Shown piece by piece: positions 33,703-42,107 of a DNA stretch of 64,000 nt. Position numbers and translations under genes: made by a program. The notes beneath the pieces were generated by a model. It did no database searches and had not been told where the DNA came from. It saw only the letters and a program-made list of their open reading frames with translations. The stretch is from assembly GCA_046330435.1 (NCBI GenBank), contig JAXLST010000007.1, positions 1 to 64,000 of the forward strand. Direction: 5' to 3'. Positions within the stretch are counted from its first letter, which is position 1. Each line of letters starts with the position of its first letter. The stretch is from Ga0077560 sp046330435 (GTDB lineage: Bacteria; Actinomycetota; Thermoleophilia; Miltoncostaeales; Miltoncostaeaceae).

Positions 33703-35628
33703 GTGACGCTTCCCGGCCAGCTCGGACTGCAGCTCGAGACGCCGAGGCCGGCGGGCTCCGCGCCCGCCCTCTCGGACCGTCTGTGCGCGCTGCTGGTGCG
33801 ACGCGGCAGGCCGCTGGAGGTGGGGCAGATCGCCTCCCAGCTGCTGCGCCTGCGGCGGTGCCCCGAGCGGCTGCAGCGCCGGCTGGTGGCCGAGATTATC
33901 GAGGGCGACGCCCGGCTGGCGTGGCTGGGCCGCGACCTGGTGGGGCTCGCGCCCCAGGAGTGGGCGACCCGGGACCTGCGGGAGGCGACGTTCTGCGTGG
34001 TCGACCTGGAGACCACCGGGGGTTCGCCGGGGCGTTCGAAGATCACCGAGATCGGGGCGGTGCGCGTCGAGGGGATGCGCATCTCCGAGCGGTTCGCCAC
34101 GCTGGTCGACCCGGGCCGCCCGATCCCGGAGATGATCACGCGGCTCACCGGCATCGACGACGGAACGGTGGAGGGCGCGCCCGAGGTCGCCGAGGCGCTG
34201 GAGGGGTTCATCGCGTTCGCGCGGCAGGACGTGCTGGTGGCGCACAACGCGCCGTTCGACCTGCGGTTCCTCAACTATGAGCGGCGGCGGGCGTCGGGCA
34301 CCTACTTCACCCAGCCGTGGCTCGACACGCTCACGATGGCCCGCCGGCTGCTCGACGGCCGCGCGGGACGCCACGACCTGGCGACGCTCGCCGCCTGGGC
34401 GGACACCGAGGTGCGCCCCATCCACCGGGCCCTGCCGGACGCCGAGGCGACGGCGGAGCTGCTCATGCGTTTCGTGGAGATGCTGGCCGAGGCCGGCCAC
34501 GACACCCTGGAGCGGGCGGTGGCGTTCGCCGCGCCCGGCGGGACCCGCCACTCGTGGAAGCTCGCCCTCGCGGACGACCTGCCGACCCTTCCGGGCATCT
34601 ACCTCATGAGGGACGCCCACGGCGGGGTGCTCTACGTGGGCAAGGCCCTCGACCTGCGCCGCCGGGTGCGGGCGTACTTCGGCCCCGGCGGCAAGCACGG
34701 CCGGCTCATCGGCCGGGCGCTCGAGCAGTTGGACCGCATCGACCACGAGGTGTGCGACTCCGACCTCGACGCCCTGCTGCGCGAGAGCCGGCTCCTTCGC
34801 GAGCTGCAGCCGCCGTGCAACCGCCGGGGCCTGGGCGGGGCGCCCCGCTTCCTGGTGGCCACCGCCGCGCAGTACGCCCGTCTGCGGGTGGTGGCCGAGC
34901 CCGCCGACGGCGCGTTGGTGCTCGCGGAGGTGGGCGGCGAGAAGGTGGCCGAGCGGGCGCTGGACCTCGTGCACGCGGTGTACCCCATCCGAACCTGCCA
35001 TCCGCTGTGCCCGCCCGGTGCGGGCCTCGACGCCGGCGGGCGCCGGTGCGCCGGTCCCTGCGGCGACGGCGATCCCGAGGCCCACGGCGCGGCGGTCGAC
35101 GACATCGCCGGACTGTTCTCCGACCGGCCCGCCGCCGCCCTTGGGCGGTTGGGCGCGCGGCTGCTGGAGGCCGCGGCCGAGGGGCGGTGGACGGGCGAGG
35201 AGGAACAGCTGTCGGCGTTGCGGGCGACGCTCGGGATGGCTCGGGCCGAGTGGCGCCGCCGGTCGGCGGCCGCCCGCGTCGCGGTGCTCGCCGAACCCGC
35301 CGGCCTGCCCGGCGAGGTGGTGCTGTTCGCGATGTTCCGGGGCGCCGTCGCCGGCCGGGCCCTGGTGCGCGCCGACGAGTGGTGGGACCAGGCCGCCGCG
35401 CTGCTGGCCGCGATCGCCTCGGCGGAGGCCGGCGGGCCGGTGCCGGCGGGGCACCCGGCGGAGGCCGCCCTGCTGGAGCAGCGGGTGCGGGACCGGGGGA
35501 CCCTGGCGGCCGTGACCCTGCCCGAGGGCTGGCGGGCGCCGGACATGCTCGACCGCATCGGCCGTGCCGTGGCGTGGGCCGCGGCGCAGCCCCGCCGGGC
35601 CCGGCCGGAGCCCGACCCGGCGGACTGA
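33703..35628 (+). CDS. DEDDh exonuclease fused to GIY-YIG nuclease (DnaQ/Cho-like)
   Basis: The 641-residue protein starts with a small helical domain (1-95). A DnaQ-type DEDDh 3'-5' exonuclease follows (about 103-270; DLETTG, HNAPFDLRFL, HRALPDAEATAEL). A UvrC-like GIY-YIG nuclease comes next (about 290-375; LPGIYLMRDAHG..LYVGKALDLRRRV and RESRLLRELQPPCN). The C-terminal 250 residues contain a four-cysteine cluster (CHPLCPP and RRCAGPC) but no UvrC RNase H-like domain. The combination suggests incision plus trimming in DNA repair. The arrangement is known in actinobacteria and annotated only generically. Confidence 0.85.
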   Translation: MTLPGQLGLQLETPRPAGSAPALSDRLCALLVRRGRPLEVGQIASQLLRLRRCPERLQRRLVAEIIEGDARLAWLGRDLVGLAPQEWATRDLREATFCVVDLETTGGSPGRSKITEIGAVRVEGMRISERFATLVDPGRPIPEMITRLTGIDDGTVEGAPEVAEALEGFIAFARQDVLVAHNAPFDLRFLNYERRRASGTYFTQPWLDTLTMARRLLDGRAGRHDLATLAAWADTEVRPIHRALPDAEATAELLMRFVEMLAEAGHDTLERAVAFAAPGGTRHSWKLALADDLPTLPGIYLMRDAHGGVLYVGKALDLRRRVRAYFGPGGKHGRLIGRALEQLDRIDHEVCDSDLDALLRESRLLRELQPPCNRRGLGGAPRFLVATAAQYARLRVVAEPADGALVLAEVGGEKVAERALDLVHAVYPIRTCHPLCPPGAGLDAGGRRCAGPCGDGDPEAHGAAVDDIAGLFSDRPAAALGRLGARLLEAAAEGRWTGEEEQLSALRATLGMARAEWRRRSAAARVAVLAEPAGLPGEVVLFAMFRGAVAGRALVRADEWWDQAAALLAAIASAEAGGPVPAGHPAEAALLEQRVRDRGTLAAVTLPEGWRAPDMLDRIGRAVAWAAAQPRRARPEPDPAD

Positions 35629-35657
35629 CCGCGCCCCACCCCGCCCGGACGGTCCGG

Positions 35658-35663
35658 TACCCT
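35658..35663 (+). promoter_or_regulatory. Candidate leaderless -10 hexamer TACCCT (trpS)
   Basis: GGTACCCT ends 9 nt before the trpS ATG without a Shine-Dalgarno sequence, the same arrangement as at 30349 and 42354. Confidence 0.4.
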
Positions 35664-35672
35664 CGGCGGCCT

Positions 35673-36665
35673 ATGCCTCGCGTCCTCTCCTGCATCCAGC
35701 CGTCCGGCGCCGTCCACCTCGGGAACTACCTGGGGGCCCTCCGCAACTGGGTCTCCGGGCAGCACGAGGCCGACGCCTTCCACGGCATCGTCGATCTGCA
35801 CGCCATGACCTCGGTCCAGGAGCCGGGGGTCATCGGCGCCCAGACCGTCGAGCTCGCCGCCGTCCTGTTCGCCGTGGGCCTCGACCCGGACGCCGCCACG
35901 GTGTTCGTCCAGAGCCACGTGCCCGAGCACGCCCGCCTGGCGTGGCTCATGGAGTGCACCGTCTCCTACGGCGAGTTGTCGCGCATGACCCAGTTCAAGG
36001 ACAAGACCGCGAAGGGCGGCACGGAGTTCGTGCCCGCGGGGCTGTTCACGTACCCGGCGCTGCAGGCTGCGGACATCCTGTTGTACGACACCGATCACGT
36101 GCCGGTGGGCGACGACCAGCGCCAGCACGTCGAGATCACGCGGGACATCGCGGTGCGCTTCAACCAGCGCTACGGGTCGGAGGTCTTCCGGCTCCCGGAG
36201 GCCGTGATCCCGAAGGCAGGCGCCCGGGTCATGGACCTGCAGGAGCCCCAGAACAAGATGTCCAAGTCCAGCAGCGCCGAGGCGGGGATCATCTACCTGG
36301 GCGACCCGCCCGCCACGGTCACCAAGAAGTTCAAGCGCGCCGTCACCGACTCGGAGAACGACGTGCGGTACGACCGGGCGGAGAAGCCCGGGGTGTCGAA
36401 CCTGCTGGACATCCTCGCGGCGTGCACCGGCGGGGACGCCGAGGCGCTGGCCGGGGACTTCACCCAGTACGGGCCGCTGAAGGCCGCCGCCGCGGAGGCC
36501 GTCGTCGCGACGCTGGAGCCCATCCAGGCCCGGTACGCGCAGCTGATGGACGACCGGGGGGAGCTGGCGCGGCTGCTGCGGATCGGCGCGGACAAGGCCC
36601 AGGCCGTGGCGTCGGAGACCTACCGGCGCGCGACCGAGGCGGTCGGGTTCCTCCCGCCGGGGTGA
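35673..36665 (+). CDS. trpS: Tryptophanyl-tRNA synthetase
   Basis: The 330-residue class I synthetase has the HIGH-like loop PSGAVHLGNYLGAL, the QAADILLYDTDHVPVGDDQ tryptophan/adenylate pocket, and NKMSKSSS (KMSKS loop). Length is typical of the bacterial enzyme. Its stop overlaps the mutY ATG by one base, and mutT follows, so the three form an operon. The start lies just downstream of a likely leaderless -10. Confidence 0.95.
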   Translation: MPRVLSCIQPSGAVHLGNYLGALRNWVSGQHEADAFHGIVDLHAMTSVQEPGVIGAQTVELAAVLFAVGLDPDAATVFVQSHVPEHARLAWLMECTVSYGELSRMTQFKDKTAKGGTEFVPAGLFTYPALQAADILLYDTDHVPVGDDQRQHVEITRDIAVRFNQRYGSEVFRLPEAVIPKAGARVMDLQEPQNKMSKSSSAEAGIIYLGDPPATVTKKFKRAVTDSENDVRYDRAEKPGVSNLLDILAACTGGDAEALAGDFTQYGPLKAAAAEAVVATLEPIQARYAQLMDDRGELARLLRIGADKAQAVASETYRRATEAVGFLPPG

Positions 36666-37465
36666 TGCGGGCGGTGACCGCCGCCCGGCCCGCCGACGCC
36701 GGGGACGCCGTCGCACGACTGCTGGAGTGGTTCGCCGCCGAGGGCGCCGACCTGCCCTGGCGCCGCACACGGGACCGCTACGCCGTCCTGGTCGCCGAGG
36801 TGATGCTGCAGTCCACGCAGGTCGCGCGCGTGGTGCCCTATTACGAGGCGTGGCTGGACCGCTGGCCCGCGGCCGGTGATCTGGCCGACGCGGCGCTCGG
36901 CGACGTGCTCGCCCTGTGGCACGGGCTCGGGTACCCCCGGCGGGCGCGGAACCTGCAGGCCGCGGCGCGGCACGTCGTGGAACACGGCTGGCCGGAGCGG
37001 CTCACCGACCTGCCCGGGGTGGGCCCGTACACGGCGGCGGCGATCCGGTGCTTCGCCGACGGTGAGGCGGTCATCCCCGTGGACACCAACGTGGAGCGCA
37101 TCCTGGCGCGGCGGTTCCCGGGCGGGTGGCCGGGCACCCCGGACGGGGCCGGGTGGGCGGTGGGGCAGGCGCTCATGGACCTGGGGCGGCTGTGGTGCAC
37201 GGCGCGTGCGCCGGGATGCGGTACCGGATGCCCCCTGCGGGACGGGTGCCCGGCGGCCGACGCCGGCGTCGTTGAGGAACTGACCCCGAAGAAGCGGCCC
37301 CAGGGGCGGTACGCGGGTTCGATGCGCCAGCGCCGCGGGGTGCTGCTGGGGCGCCTGGCGGAGGAGGGGCGCGTGCCGGCGTCCGCCGACCCGGACGCCG
37401 CGGCGGCGCTCGTGGCGGACGGGCTCGCCGCCCGCGACGGCGCGGACCTGGTGCCGGCGTCGTGA
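36665..37465 (+). CDS. mutY: A/G-specific adenine DNA glycosylase, short form without NUDIX-like domain
   Basis: The 266-residue protein has the HhH-GPD core: catalytic Glu in AEVMLQSTQV, the hairpin LPGVGPYTAAAI, and Asp in PVDTNVERI. An iron-sulfur cluster region contains four cysteines spaced C-X6-C-X3-C-X5-C instead of the usual C-X6-C-X2-C-X5-C. The C-terminal 8-oxoG-recognition domain of MutY is absent, and a separate MutT-type Nudix gene overlaps its stop. It removes adenine opposite 8-oxoguanine. The identification is firm for the family; the specificity of the short form is less certain. Confidence 0.87.
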   Translation: MRAVTAARPADAGDAVARLLEWFAAEGADLPWRRTRDRYAVLVAEVMLQSTQVARVVPYYEAWLDRWPAAGDLADAALGDVLALWHGLGYPRRARNLQAAARHVVEHGWPERLTDLPGVGPYTAAAIRCFADGEAVIPVDTNVERILARRFPGGWPGTPDGAGWAVGQALMDLGRLWCTARAPGCGTGCPLRDGCPAADAGVVEELTPKKRPQGRYAGSMRQRRGVLLGRLAEEGRVPASADPDAAAALVADGLAARDGADLVPAS

Positions 37466-37884
37466 GCGCGGCGTCCACGACACGGGTTGTGGTGGCGGGC
37501 GTGATCGCCCACGGCGGCCGGGTGCTGGTGAGCCAGCGCCGTCCCGGCGGCGGGCAGGCGGGCCGCTGGGAGTTCCCCGGGGGCAAACGCGAGCGCGGCG
37601 AGTCCGACCAGGCGGCCCTGCGCCGTGAGCTGATGGAGGAGCTCGGCGTGGAGCTCGAGGTGGGCGAGCGGCTGTGGACCGCCCCCGCGGGACCGCTGGA
37701 GCTGCGCTTCTACCGGGTGCCGTGGGCGCCCGGCCTTCGGCCCCGCCCCCTGGGGGTGGTGCAGTTCCGGTGGGTGCGCCTGGAGGATCTGCCCGCGTAC
37801 CCCTTCCCGCCCGCGGACGACGAACTGGTGCGGCGTCTCGCGACGGGGGCCCTGCCGCTGCGCGGATCCACCCCGCGCGCCTGA
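37462..37884 (+). CDS. MutT-type Nudix hydrolase
   Basis: The 140-residue protein has a full Nudix box with GGKRERGESDQAALRREL, where REL is followed by MEELGV, and the RWEFPGGK entry typical of 8-oxo-dGTP diphosphatases. GTG 37462 overlaps the mutY stop. With mutY this places two parts of the 8-oxoguanine (GO) defence in one operon. The short form of MutY lacks its own Nudix-like domain, but this free enzyme is more likely a nucleotide-pool sanitiser than a substitute. Confidence 0.87.
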   Translation: MSAASTTRVVVAGVIAHGGRVLVSQRRPGGGQAGRWEFPGGKRERGESDQAALRRELMEELGVELEVGERLWTAPAGPLELRFYRVPWAPGLRPRPLGVVQFRWVRLEDLPAYPFPPADDELVRRLATGALPLRGSTPRA

Positions 37885-37903
37885 GTCATCCTGTCCGGGG
37901 GTC

Positions 37904-37909
37904 TACAAT
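37904..37909 (+). promoter_or_regulatory. Candidate -10 box TACAAT within a small hairpin
   Basis: TACAAT lies 27 nt before the next ATG (37937) and sits in the loop between CGGGGG and CCCCCG. It may be the promoter of the 55-residue protein gene; a clear -35 box is missing. Confidence 0.4.
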
Positions 37910-37936
37910 CCCCCGCGCGATTCCACGGAGGTGGTC

Positions 37937-38104
37937 ATGGCCAAGGCAAAGCGGGAACGGCGGGCGAGCATCCGGAACATGTCCGGTGCCGACGACGCCC
38001 TGGAGGCGTTGAACCGCCTGGAGCAGATGGAGCGGGAGCAGCAGGCCGCGGCCACCCCTCCGGAGGAGACGGCGGAGGAGGAGCCGGAGGCTCAGCAGGC
38101 CTGA
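37937..38104 (+). CDS. Small charged hypothetical protein, 55 aa
   Basis: ATG 37937 follows GGAGG at an ideal 5-nt spacing. The product starts with a basic helix (AKAKRERRASIRNM). A predicted acidic amphipathic helix follows (DDALEALNRLEQMEREQQ), then a Glu/Pro/Ala-rich tail. Codon usage matches neighbouring genes. No family was recognised. The last coding bases form the left arm of the terminator at 38086-38110. It follows mutT with 52 bp between and may have its own promoter. Confidence 0.7.
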   Translation: MAKAKRERRASIRNMSGADDALEALNRLEQMEREQQAAATPPEETAEEEPEAQQA

Positions 38105-38110
38105 GCCTCC
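38086..38110. terminator. Bidirectional terminator overlapping a small gene's stop
   Basis: GGAGGCTCAG and CTGAGCCTCC form a perfect 10-bp stem with a 5-nt loop. It ends the small gene and the convergent propeller gene (stop at 38121). A second inverted repeat, CCCGGGC/GCCCCGGG-like, follows immediately. Confidence 0.7.
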
Positions 38111-38120
38111 TCGCCCGGGC

Positions 38121-39191
38121 TCAGCCCCGGGCCGGGACGAAGCGGATCGTCCGGGCGGTGAAGTCGCCCACCCACACCCCGCCGCCCACGGGTGCGAGCG
38201 ACCACGGGTCGGTGCCGACCCGGTGCGGCGGACCGGCGAGCCGCCCGGTGGTGCCGTCGAACCGGAACACCCACCCGCGCGCCAGGCCCCGGATCTGGCC
38301 GATGGCCCACAGTCGTCCGCGGCCGTCCGCGGTCATCCGGCGCAGCCGGCAGCCCCCGCGGGACGGCGCATCCCAGCGCTGCGGCAGCGCCGTCATCCGC
38401 CCGGCCGGCGAGACGCGCGTGATCGCGCACCCGTACTGGCTCTTGAACCACGAGACCCCGCGTGCGCGCGCGAGGAGCCGGGCCCCCCGGACGACCGGCA
38501 CGCCCGCGGTCCCGGCGGACCGGGAGGCCGGGAGCCGGTCGAGCCGGAGGGCGTACATGGCGACCGACGCCTTCGTGCCCCAGAACACGCCCGGGTCCCC
38601 GGCGGCCAGCTGGATGGGCCCCGCACCCTCGAAGATGGTGCCGCCGGTCACCGGGGGGTCGAACAGGCCGCCGGGCGTGACGGCGTTCGTCGCCGGGTCG
38701 ACCGTGTCCACGCGGTGACCTGCCCACGGGACGCCGCCGGGCACCTGGACCTCGAGCGCATGGACGCCGGATGTTCCGGCCGTGACGTCGCGCGCCGCGC
38801 CCTGGACGCCGATCGTGGTGATCTCGATGGTCTCCCCGCGACGGGTGGCGCGCACGATGCGCCCGCCCATGGTGACCGTCCAGGCGGACCCCGCGGCCAC
38901 CAGGAGCGGGTGGGGCACCGCGCAGCACGGGACGAACGGCTTGCCGAAGTACTGCGGCACCCGCCCGGCGTCGTCCAGGGGCACGGGCTGACCCACCGCG
39001 CGGCCGGTCGCGAGGTCGTACAGGCGCAATGCACGGGGCACGCTCTCCTGGACCACCCACATCCCGCCGGCGCCGACCGCGATCTCACCGGGCGGCGCCT
39101 CGGTACGGATGAGCGTGGGGGCGGCGGAAGCGGGCGCCGCGCAGGCGAGCGCCGCGACGGCCAGGGTGAGGATCCTGCTGCGCGAGGTCAT
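38121..39191 (-). CDS. Exported beta-propeller-like protein
   Basis: The 356-residue protein has a typical signal peptide (about 1-23, ending ASAAPTL). Repeated strands of the kind AVGAGGMWVVQ, VAAGSAWTVTMGG, LAAGDPGVFWGTKAS and LAPVGGGVWVGD suggest a blade repeat like the virginiamycin-B lyase or SMP-30 type propellers. Two cysteines (PCCAV) and a further pair may form disulfides. No catalytic residues were recognised. It is followed by a bidirectional terminator. Function is unknown; ligand or cell-wall binding is possible. Confidence 0.7.
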   Translation of the reverse strand: MTSRSRILTLAVAALACAAPASAAPTLIRTEAPPGEIAVGAGGMWVVQESVPRALRLYDLATGRAVGQPVPLDDAGRVPQYFGKPFVPCCAVPHPLLVAAGSAWTVTMGGRIVRATRRGETIEITTIGVQGAARDVTAGTSGVHALEVQVPGGVPWAGHRVDTVDPATNAVTPGGLFDPPVTGGTIFEGAGPIQLAAGDPGVFWGTKASVAMYALRLDRLPASRSAGTAGVPVVRGARLLARARGVSWFKSQYGCAITRVSPAGRMTALPQRWDAPSRGGCRLRRMTADGRGRLWAIGQIRGLARGWVFRFDGTTGRLAGPPHRVGTDPWSLAPVGGGVWVGDFTARTIRFVPARG

Positions 39192-39255
39192 GCCGCGCAG
39201 CCTACGGGCCCTTCCATGGCGTTTCCGTTGGCGTTCCGTACGGAACGCGGGGTCG

Positions 39256-39921
39256 TCAGGCGGAGGGCTTCCGGACGAACGGCTCGCCGGTGACCAGGAA
39301 GCGCACCCGGCCGCCGAGCTCGGCGCCGTTGTTCGCCACGCGCTCCAGGTGCCGGGCGGTGAGGATGGCGGCGGCCCGCCACGAGCGGTTCTGCGGGTCG
39401 GCCTGGACCGTGCCGGCCAGCTCGAGGACGTCGTTGAGCATCCCCTTCACGTGCCGGGCCTGCTCCACCGCCCGCTCGCCCAGCTCGACGTCGCCCCGGG
39501 CGATGGCCTGCACGGCGACCGCGAGGGTGTCGACGGCCTGGCTGCTCATGCGCTGGATGAGCTCCTGCACCTCGGGGACCGTCGCCTCGGGGCGCTGGTT
39601 GCGGGCGAGGGTCGCCATCGCAACGGCGAGGTCGCCAACACGCTCCAGCGCGATGACGGCGATGAGGCCCACGTGCAGCAGCCGCAGGTCGGCGGCGACC
39701 GGCGCCTCCAGCAGCTGGATGTTGAAGATCTTCTGGTCGAGCTCCGCGCACCGCTCGTCGACGCGGTCGTCGCCGGCGATTAACCCGTCCGCAGCGTCCA
39801 AGTCCAGGGTCTCCCAGGCGGCCACCGCGCGCTCCACCTGGTTGAGCACGACGCTGGCCATCTCGACCATGCCGGCCCGGAAGGACTCCATCTCTGTCTG
39901 GAAGTGGACCCGAACGGCCAT
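39256..39921 (-). CDS. phoU: Phosphate-transport regulatory protein PhoU
   Basis: The 221-residue all-helical protein has two PhoU repeats with the paired metal-binding motifs (ELDQKIFNIQ..., LERVGDLAV in the first and RHLERVANNGAELGGRVRFLVTGE in the second). PhoU links the Pst transporter to the PhoR/PhoB system and to metal homeostasis. Here it stands alone, with no pst or pho genes nearby. It is isolated from the upstream operon by a strong hairpin at 39971-40005. Confidence 0.93.
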   Translation of the reverse strand: MAVRVHFQTEMESFRAGMVEMASVVLNQVERAVAAWETLDLDAADGLIAGDDRVDERCAELDQKIFNIQLLEAPVAADLRLLHVGLIAVIALERVGDLAVAMATLARNQRPEATVPEVQELIQRMSSQAVDTLAVAVQAIARGDVELGERAVEQARHVKGMLNDVLELAGTVQADPQNRSWRAAAILTARHLERVANNGAELGGRVRFLVTGEPFVRKPSA

Positions 39922-39970
39922 GCGGGGATCGTAGGGCTGTCCGTTCCCCCGTGAAAGGGCGCGCGGTGCC

Positions 39971-40005
39971 GATGCCCCGCCGGATTCGCCGTCCGGCGGG
40001 GCATC
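39971..40005 (-). terminator. Strong terminator after the riboswitch operon
   Basis: GATGCCCCGCCGGA and its exact reverse complement make a 14-bp stem with a 7-nt loop, 22 bp past the stop of the last gene of the cobalamin-riboswitch operon. Confidence 0.8.
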
Positions 40006-40026
40006 GCGCCGCGATGTGTCAGTTCG

Positions 40027-40899
40027 TCACCGCGGCGGGAGCGTGCGTCCGGAGAGCGCGACGACCGCCTCCGTCGTGGCGAGCAGGGGGCTCCCCTCGC
40101 TCGCCGCGGTGAAGCGGATGCGCCCGTCCGCCATCTGCAGCGAGCGGAGGGCCGCCCGCAGCCGGGCGGGCACCGGCGCACCGGACGCGCACAGGGCGCG
40201 CCACGCCAGCGCCGTGGTGTTGCCGTCGGCGGGACGCCGCCCGCCCGCGCTCGCGACGCCGCCGTCCCGGCCCCGCTGGGCGAGCATCCAGGCGCGGGCG
40301 GACGCGACCCAGGGGGTGCGCGGCGCGACCCCCGCCGCCGCCAGCGCCTCCAGCACGATCGCGGTGGCGTCCACCTGATCGCGGCTGGCGGCCCGCAGGT
40401 CGAACCCCCAGCCGCCGGTCCCGCGGGTGCCCCGCAGGGCCCGGACCGCGGCGGCGGGGACGGGCCGTCCCGCACCGGCCAGGGCGAGCATCGAGAACGC
40501 CTGGTCGTAGGCGGTGGCCCCGTAGCGGCCGTCGGCGTAGGCGCGGCGGATGCGCGCGAGATAGTCGACCCCGCCGAACCGCGAGGGGTCGGCTCCGGCG
40601 GCGAGGGCGGCGAGCGCCACCTTGCCCGACGAGCCGGCAGTGGCGGCGTAGGCCGGCGCGCGGCGGCGCAGCGACGCGGTGCGGGAGGCCAGGGCCGACG
40701 CCGGACGCCCGGCGGACCGGAGCGCCACGATCGTGTCGGCCAGCTGCCCCGGCGGCATGGCGCCGGCATCGAGGGACGCCAGCCACGCCGCGGCGCGCCG
40801 GCCCGCGGCGATGTCCGCCGGGGTGGCGCACGTGGCCCCGGCACCCGCCGCGGGAACGGCGGCGAGCAGCGCCGCCGCGCCCGCGAGGGCCGCCCTCAT
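40027..40899 (-). CDS. Exported alpha/alpha-toroid protein resembling transcobalamin N-terminal barrel
   Basis: The 290-residue protein has a signal peptide (about 1-22). Repeated helical pairs then carry the toroid signature of prenyltransferase/squalene-cyclase-like barrels: DQAFSMLALAGAG, GGWGFDLRAASRDQVDATA, AQRGRDGGVASAGG, GNTTALAWRALCASG. The same fold forms the N-terminal domain of animal transcobalamin and intrinsic factor. It lacks the DXDD or metal-site residues expected of a terpene cyclase. ATG 40899 overlaps the stop of the DUF4430 gene (ATGA), so both are read from the cobalamin-riboswitch message. A B12-binding role is inference from fold and regulation. Confidence 0.75.
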   Translation of the reverse strand: MRAALAGAAALLAAVPAAGAGATCATPADIAAGRRAAAWLASLDAGAMPPGQLADTIVALRSAGRPASALASRTASLRRRAPAYAATAGSSGKVALAALAAGADPSRFGGVDYLARIRRAYADGRYGATAYDQAFSMLALAGAGRPVPAAAVRALRGTRGTGGWGFDLRAASRDQVDATAIVLEALAAAGVAPRTPWVASARAWMLAQRGRDGGVASAGGRRPADGNTTALAWRALCASGAPVPARLRAALRSLQMADGRIRFTAASEGSPLLATTEAVVALSGRTLPPR

Positions 40900-42068
40900 C
40901 GGGCCCGGCGCGCCCGCGGCGCCGTCACCGTGAACTGGCCGGTGTTGATGCGGGCGATGCCGGTGGACTCCGCGTTGCCGGCGCCGTCGGTCGCCCGCGA
41001 CCACACGCGCCACAGGCCGGGGGCGAGCGCGGCGCGCAGCGGCAGCGTCCAGTAGCCGCCCGCCGAGCGGGTGCGCAGCCAGGTGCGCGCCGCACACGGC
41101 CCCGGGGTGCCGAGGCGGCCCGCGGCGGTGAGGAACCGGCACTGCGTGCCGACCCTGCGGGCGAGGGCGGCCTCGACCCGGGCGACGTCCGACCGGTCGG
41201 GGCCGGCCACGCCGGCGATGCCCCGGACGCGGGCGACGCGGGACCCGATGCGCGGGAACGTGATGCGCGAGCCCGGGGCGACGGTGTCGCCAGCCGCTGC
41301 CTGGCCGCCGGTGCCGTCGCCGTACTGGGGGGCGACGGGCAGGCCGCACACCGACGCGTCGGTGGTGACCGAGCACACGTCGCGGGCGGGGCTTCGCACC
41401 TCGTTCGCCAGCGTGGCCGAGACCGCCTGCGTGCCGGTGCCGGTGGCGGTGAAGGTGACGCGGCCGGTCGCGCCGGTCGTGGCGGTGCGCCCGGCGTAGA
41501 CCACCGTCGCCCCGGCGGCGGGCCGGGACGTGCCGTCGGTGGCGTGGCTGGTGACCGTCACCTCGAACGGGTCGCCGGCCCTCACCAGGTCGCCGGACAC
41601 GGCGAGGTCGAGCTCCCGGGCGGCGAAGTCGCCCACGAACGCCCACACCACCCGGTCACCGGCGGCGACGGTGGTGGCGTCCGCGCCGGTGTCCCGCGCG
41701 ACGTGGTTCACCGTGACCCGCCAGGACGGCGAGAAGGATGCCGGCATGGTGTCGGGGCCGATGCGGGTGATGAAGCTGCTGGGGCCGGTCCCGAAGTCGA
41801 ACAGCTGGAAGCCGACCGGCAGGCCGGCGGCCGCGGCGGCACGGCCGAGCTGGCCGGTGGCGCTGTCGGCGGGCACCGTGATCTGGTCGGCGTCGGCGGC
41901 GTCCCGCAGGGCGACCGGGGCACCGGTGAGCTCGACGGGGGTCTCGGGCAGGAGGGTGGCGCCGGCGCCCTCGACCCGGATGGTGGCGGTGGCGCCCAGG
42001 ACGGTCGCCGGGACGGCGCCGCATGCCAGCAGGGACGCGAGCAGCGCCCGGCGGACGGTGTGATGCAT
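40896..42068 (-). CDS. Exported DUF4430 (transcobalamin C-terminal-like) protein under B12 riboswitch
   Basis: The 390-residue protein has a signal peptide (about 1-25). A DUF4430-type domain follows (about 26-150; ATIRVEGAGATLLPE, then LFDFGTGPSSFITRI, WRVTVNHVARDTGAD and AGDRVVWAFVGDF). DUF4430 is the beta domain that covers B12 in transcobalamin. An Ig-like domain comes next (about 160-235; DLVRAGDPFEVTVTSHATDG), and then a second beta-rich region. ATG 42068 has GAGAGG 8 nt upstream. A cobalamin riboswitch ends about 50 nt before the start. The protein should be made when B12 is scarce and is likely a surface binder for cobalamin; this is inferred. Confidence 0.82.
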   Translation of the reverse strand: MHHTVRRALLASLLACGAVPATVLGATATIRVEGAGATLLPETPVELTGAPVALRDAADADQITVPADSATGQLGRAAAAAGLPVGFQLFDFGTGPSSFITRIGPDTMPASFSPSWRVTVNHVARDTGADATTVAAGDRVVWAFVGDFAARELDLAVSGDLVRAGDPFEVTVTSHATDGTSRPAAGATVVYAGRTATTGATGRVTFTATGTGTQAVSATLANEVRSPARDVCSVTTDASVCGLPVAPQYGDGTGGQAAAGDTVAPGSRITFPRIGSRVARVRGIAGVAGPDRSDVARVEAALARRVGTQCRFLTAAGRLGTPGPCAARTWLRTRSAGGYWTLPLRAALAPGLWRVWSRATDGAGNAESTGIARINTGQFTVTAPRARRAR

Positions 42069-42107
42069 GGATGGAGCCTCTCTGTTCCGCGAAGAAGCGT
42101 TGTCTGT

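Noticed and set aside
38121..39191. Secreted propeller-like protein as virginiamycin B lyase
   Set aside because: The fold pattern is similar but catalytic His and Glu residues of the lyase were not found.
40027..40899. Toroid protein as a terpene cyclase or protein prenyltransferase
   Set aside because: It is exported, short, and lacks the DXDD motif and zinc ligands; the riboswitch context favours a B12-related role.
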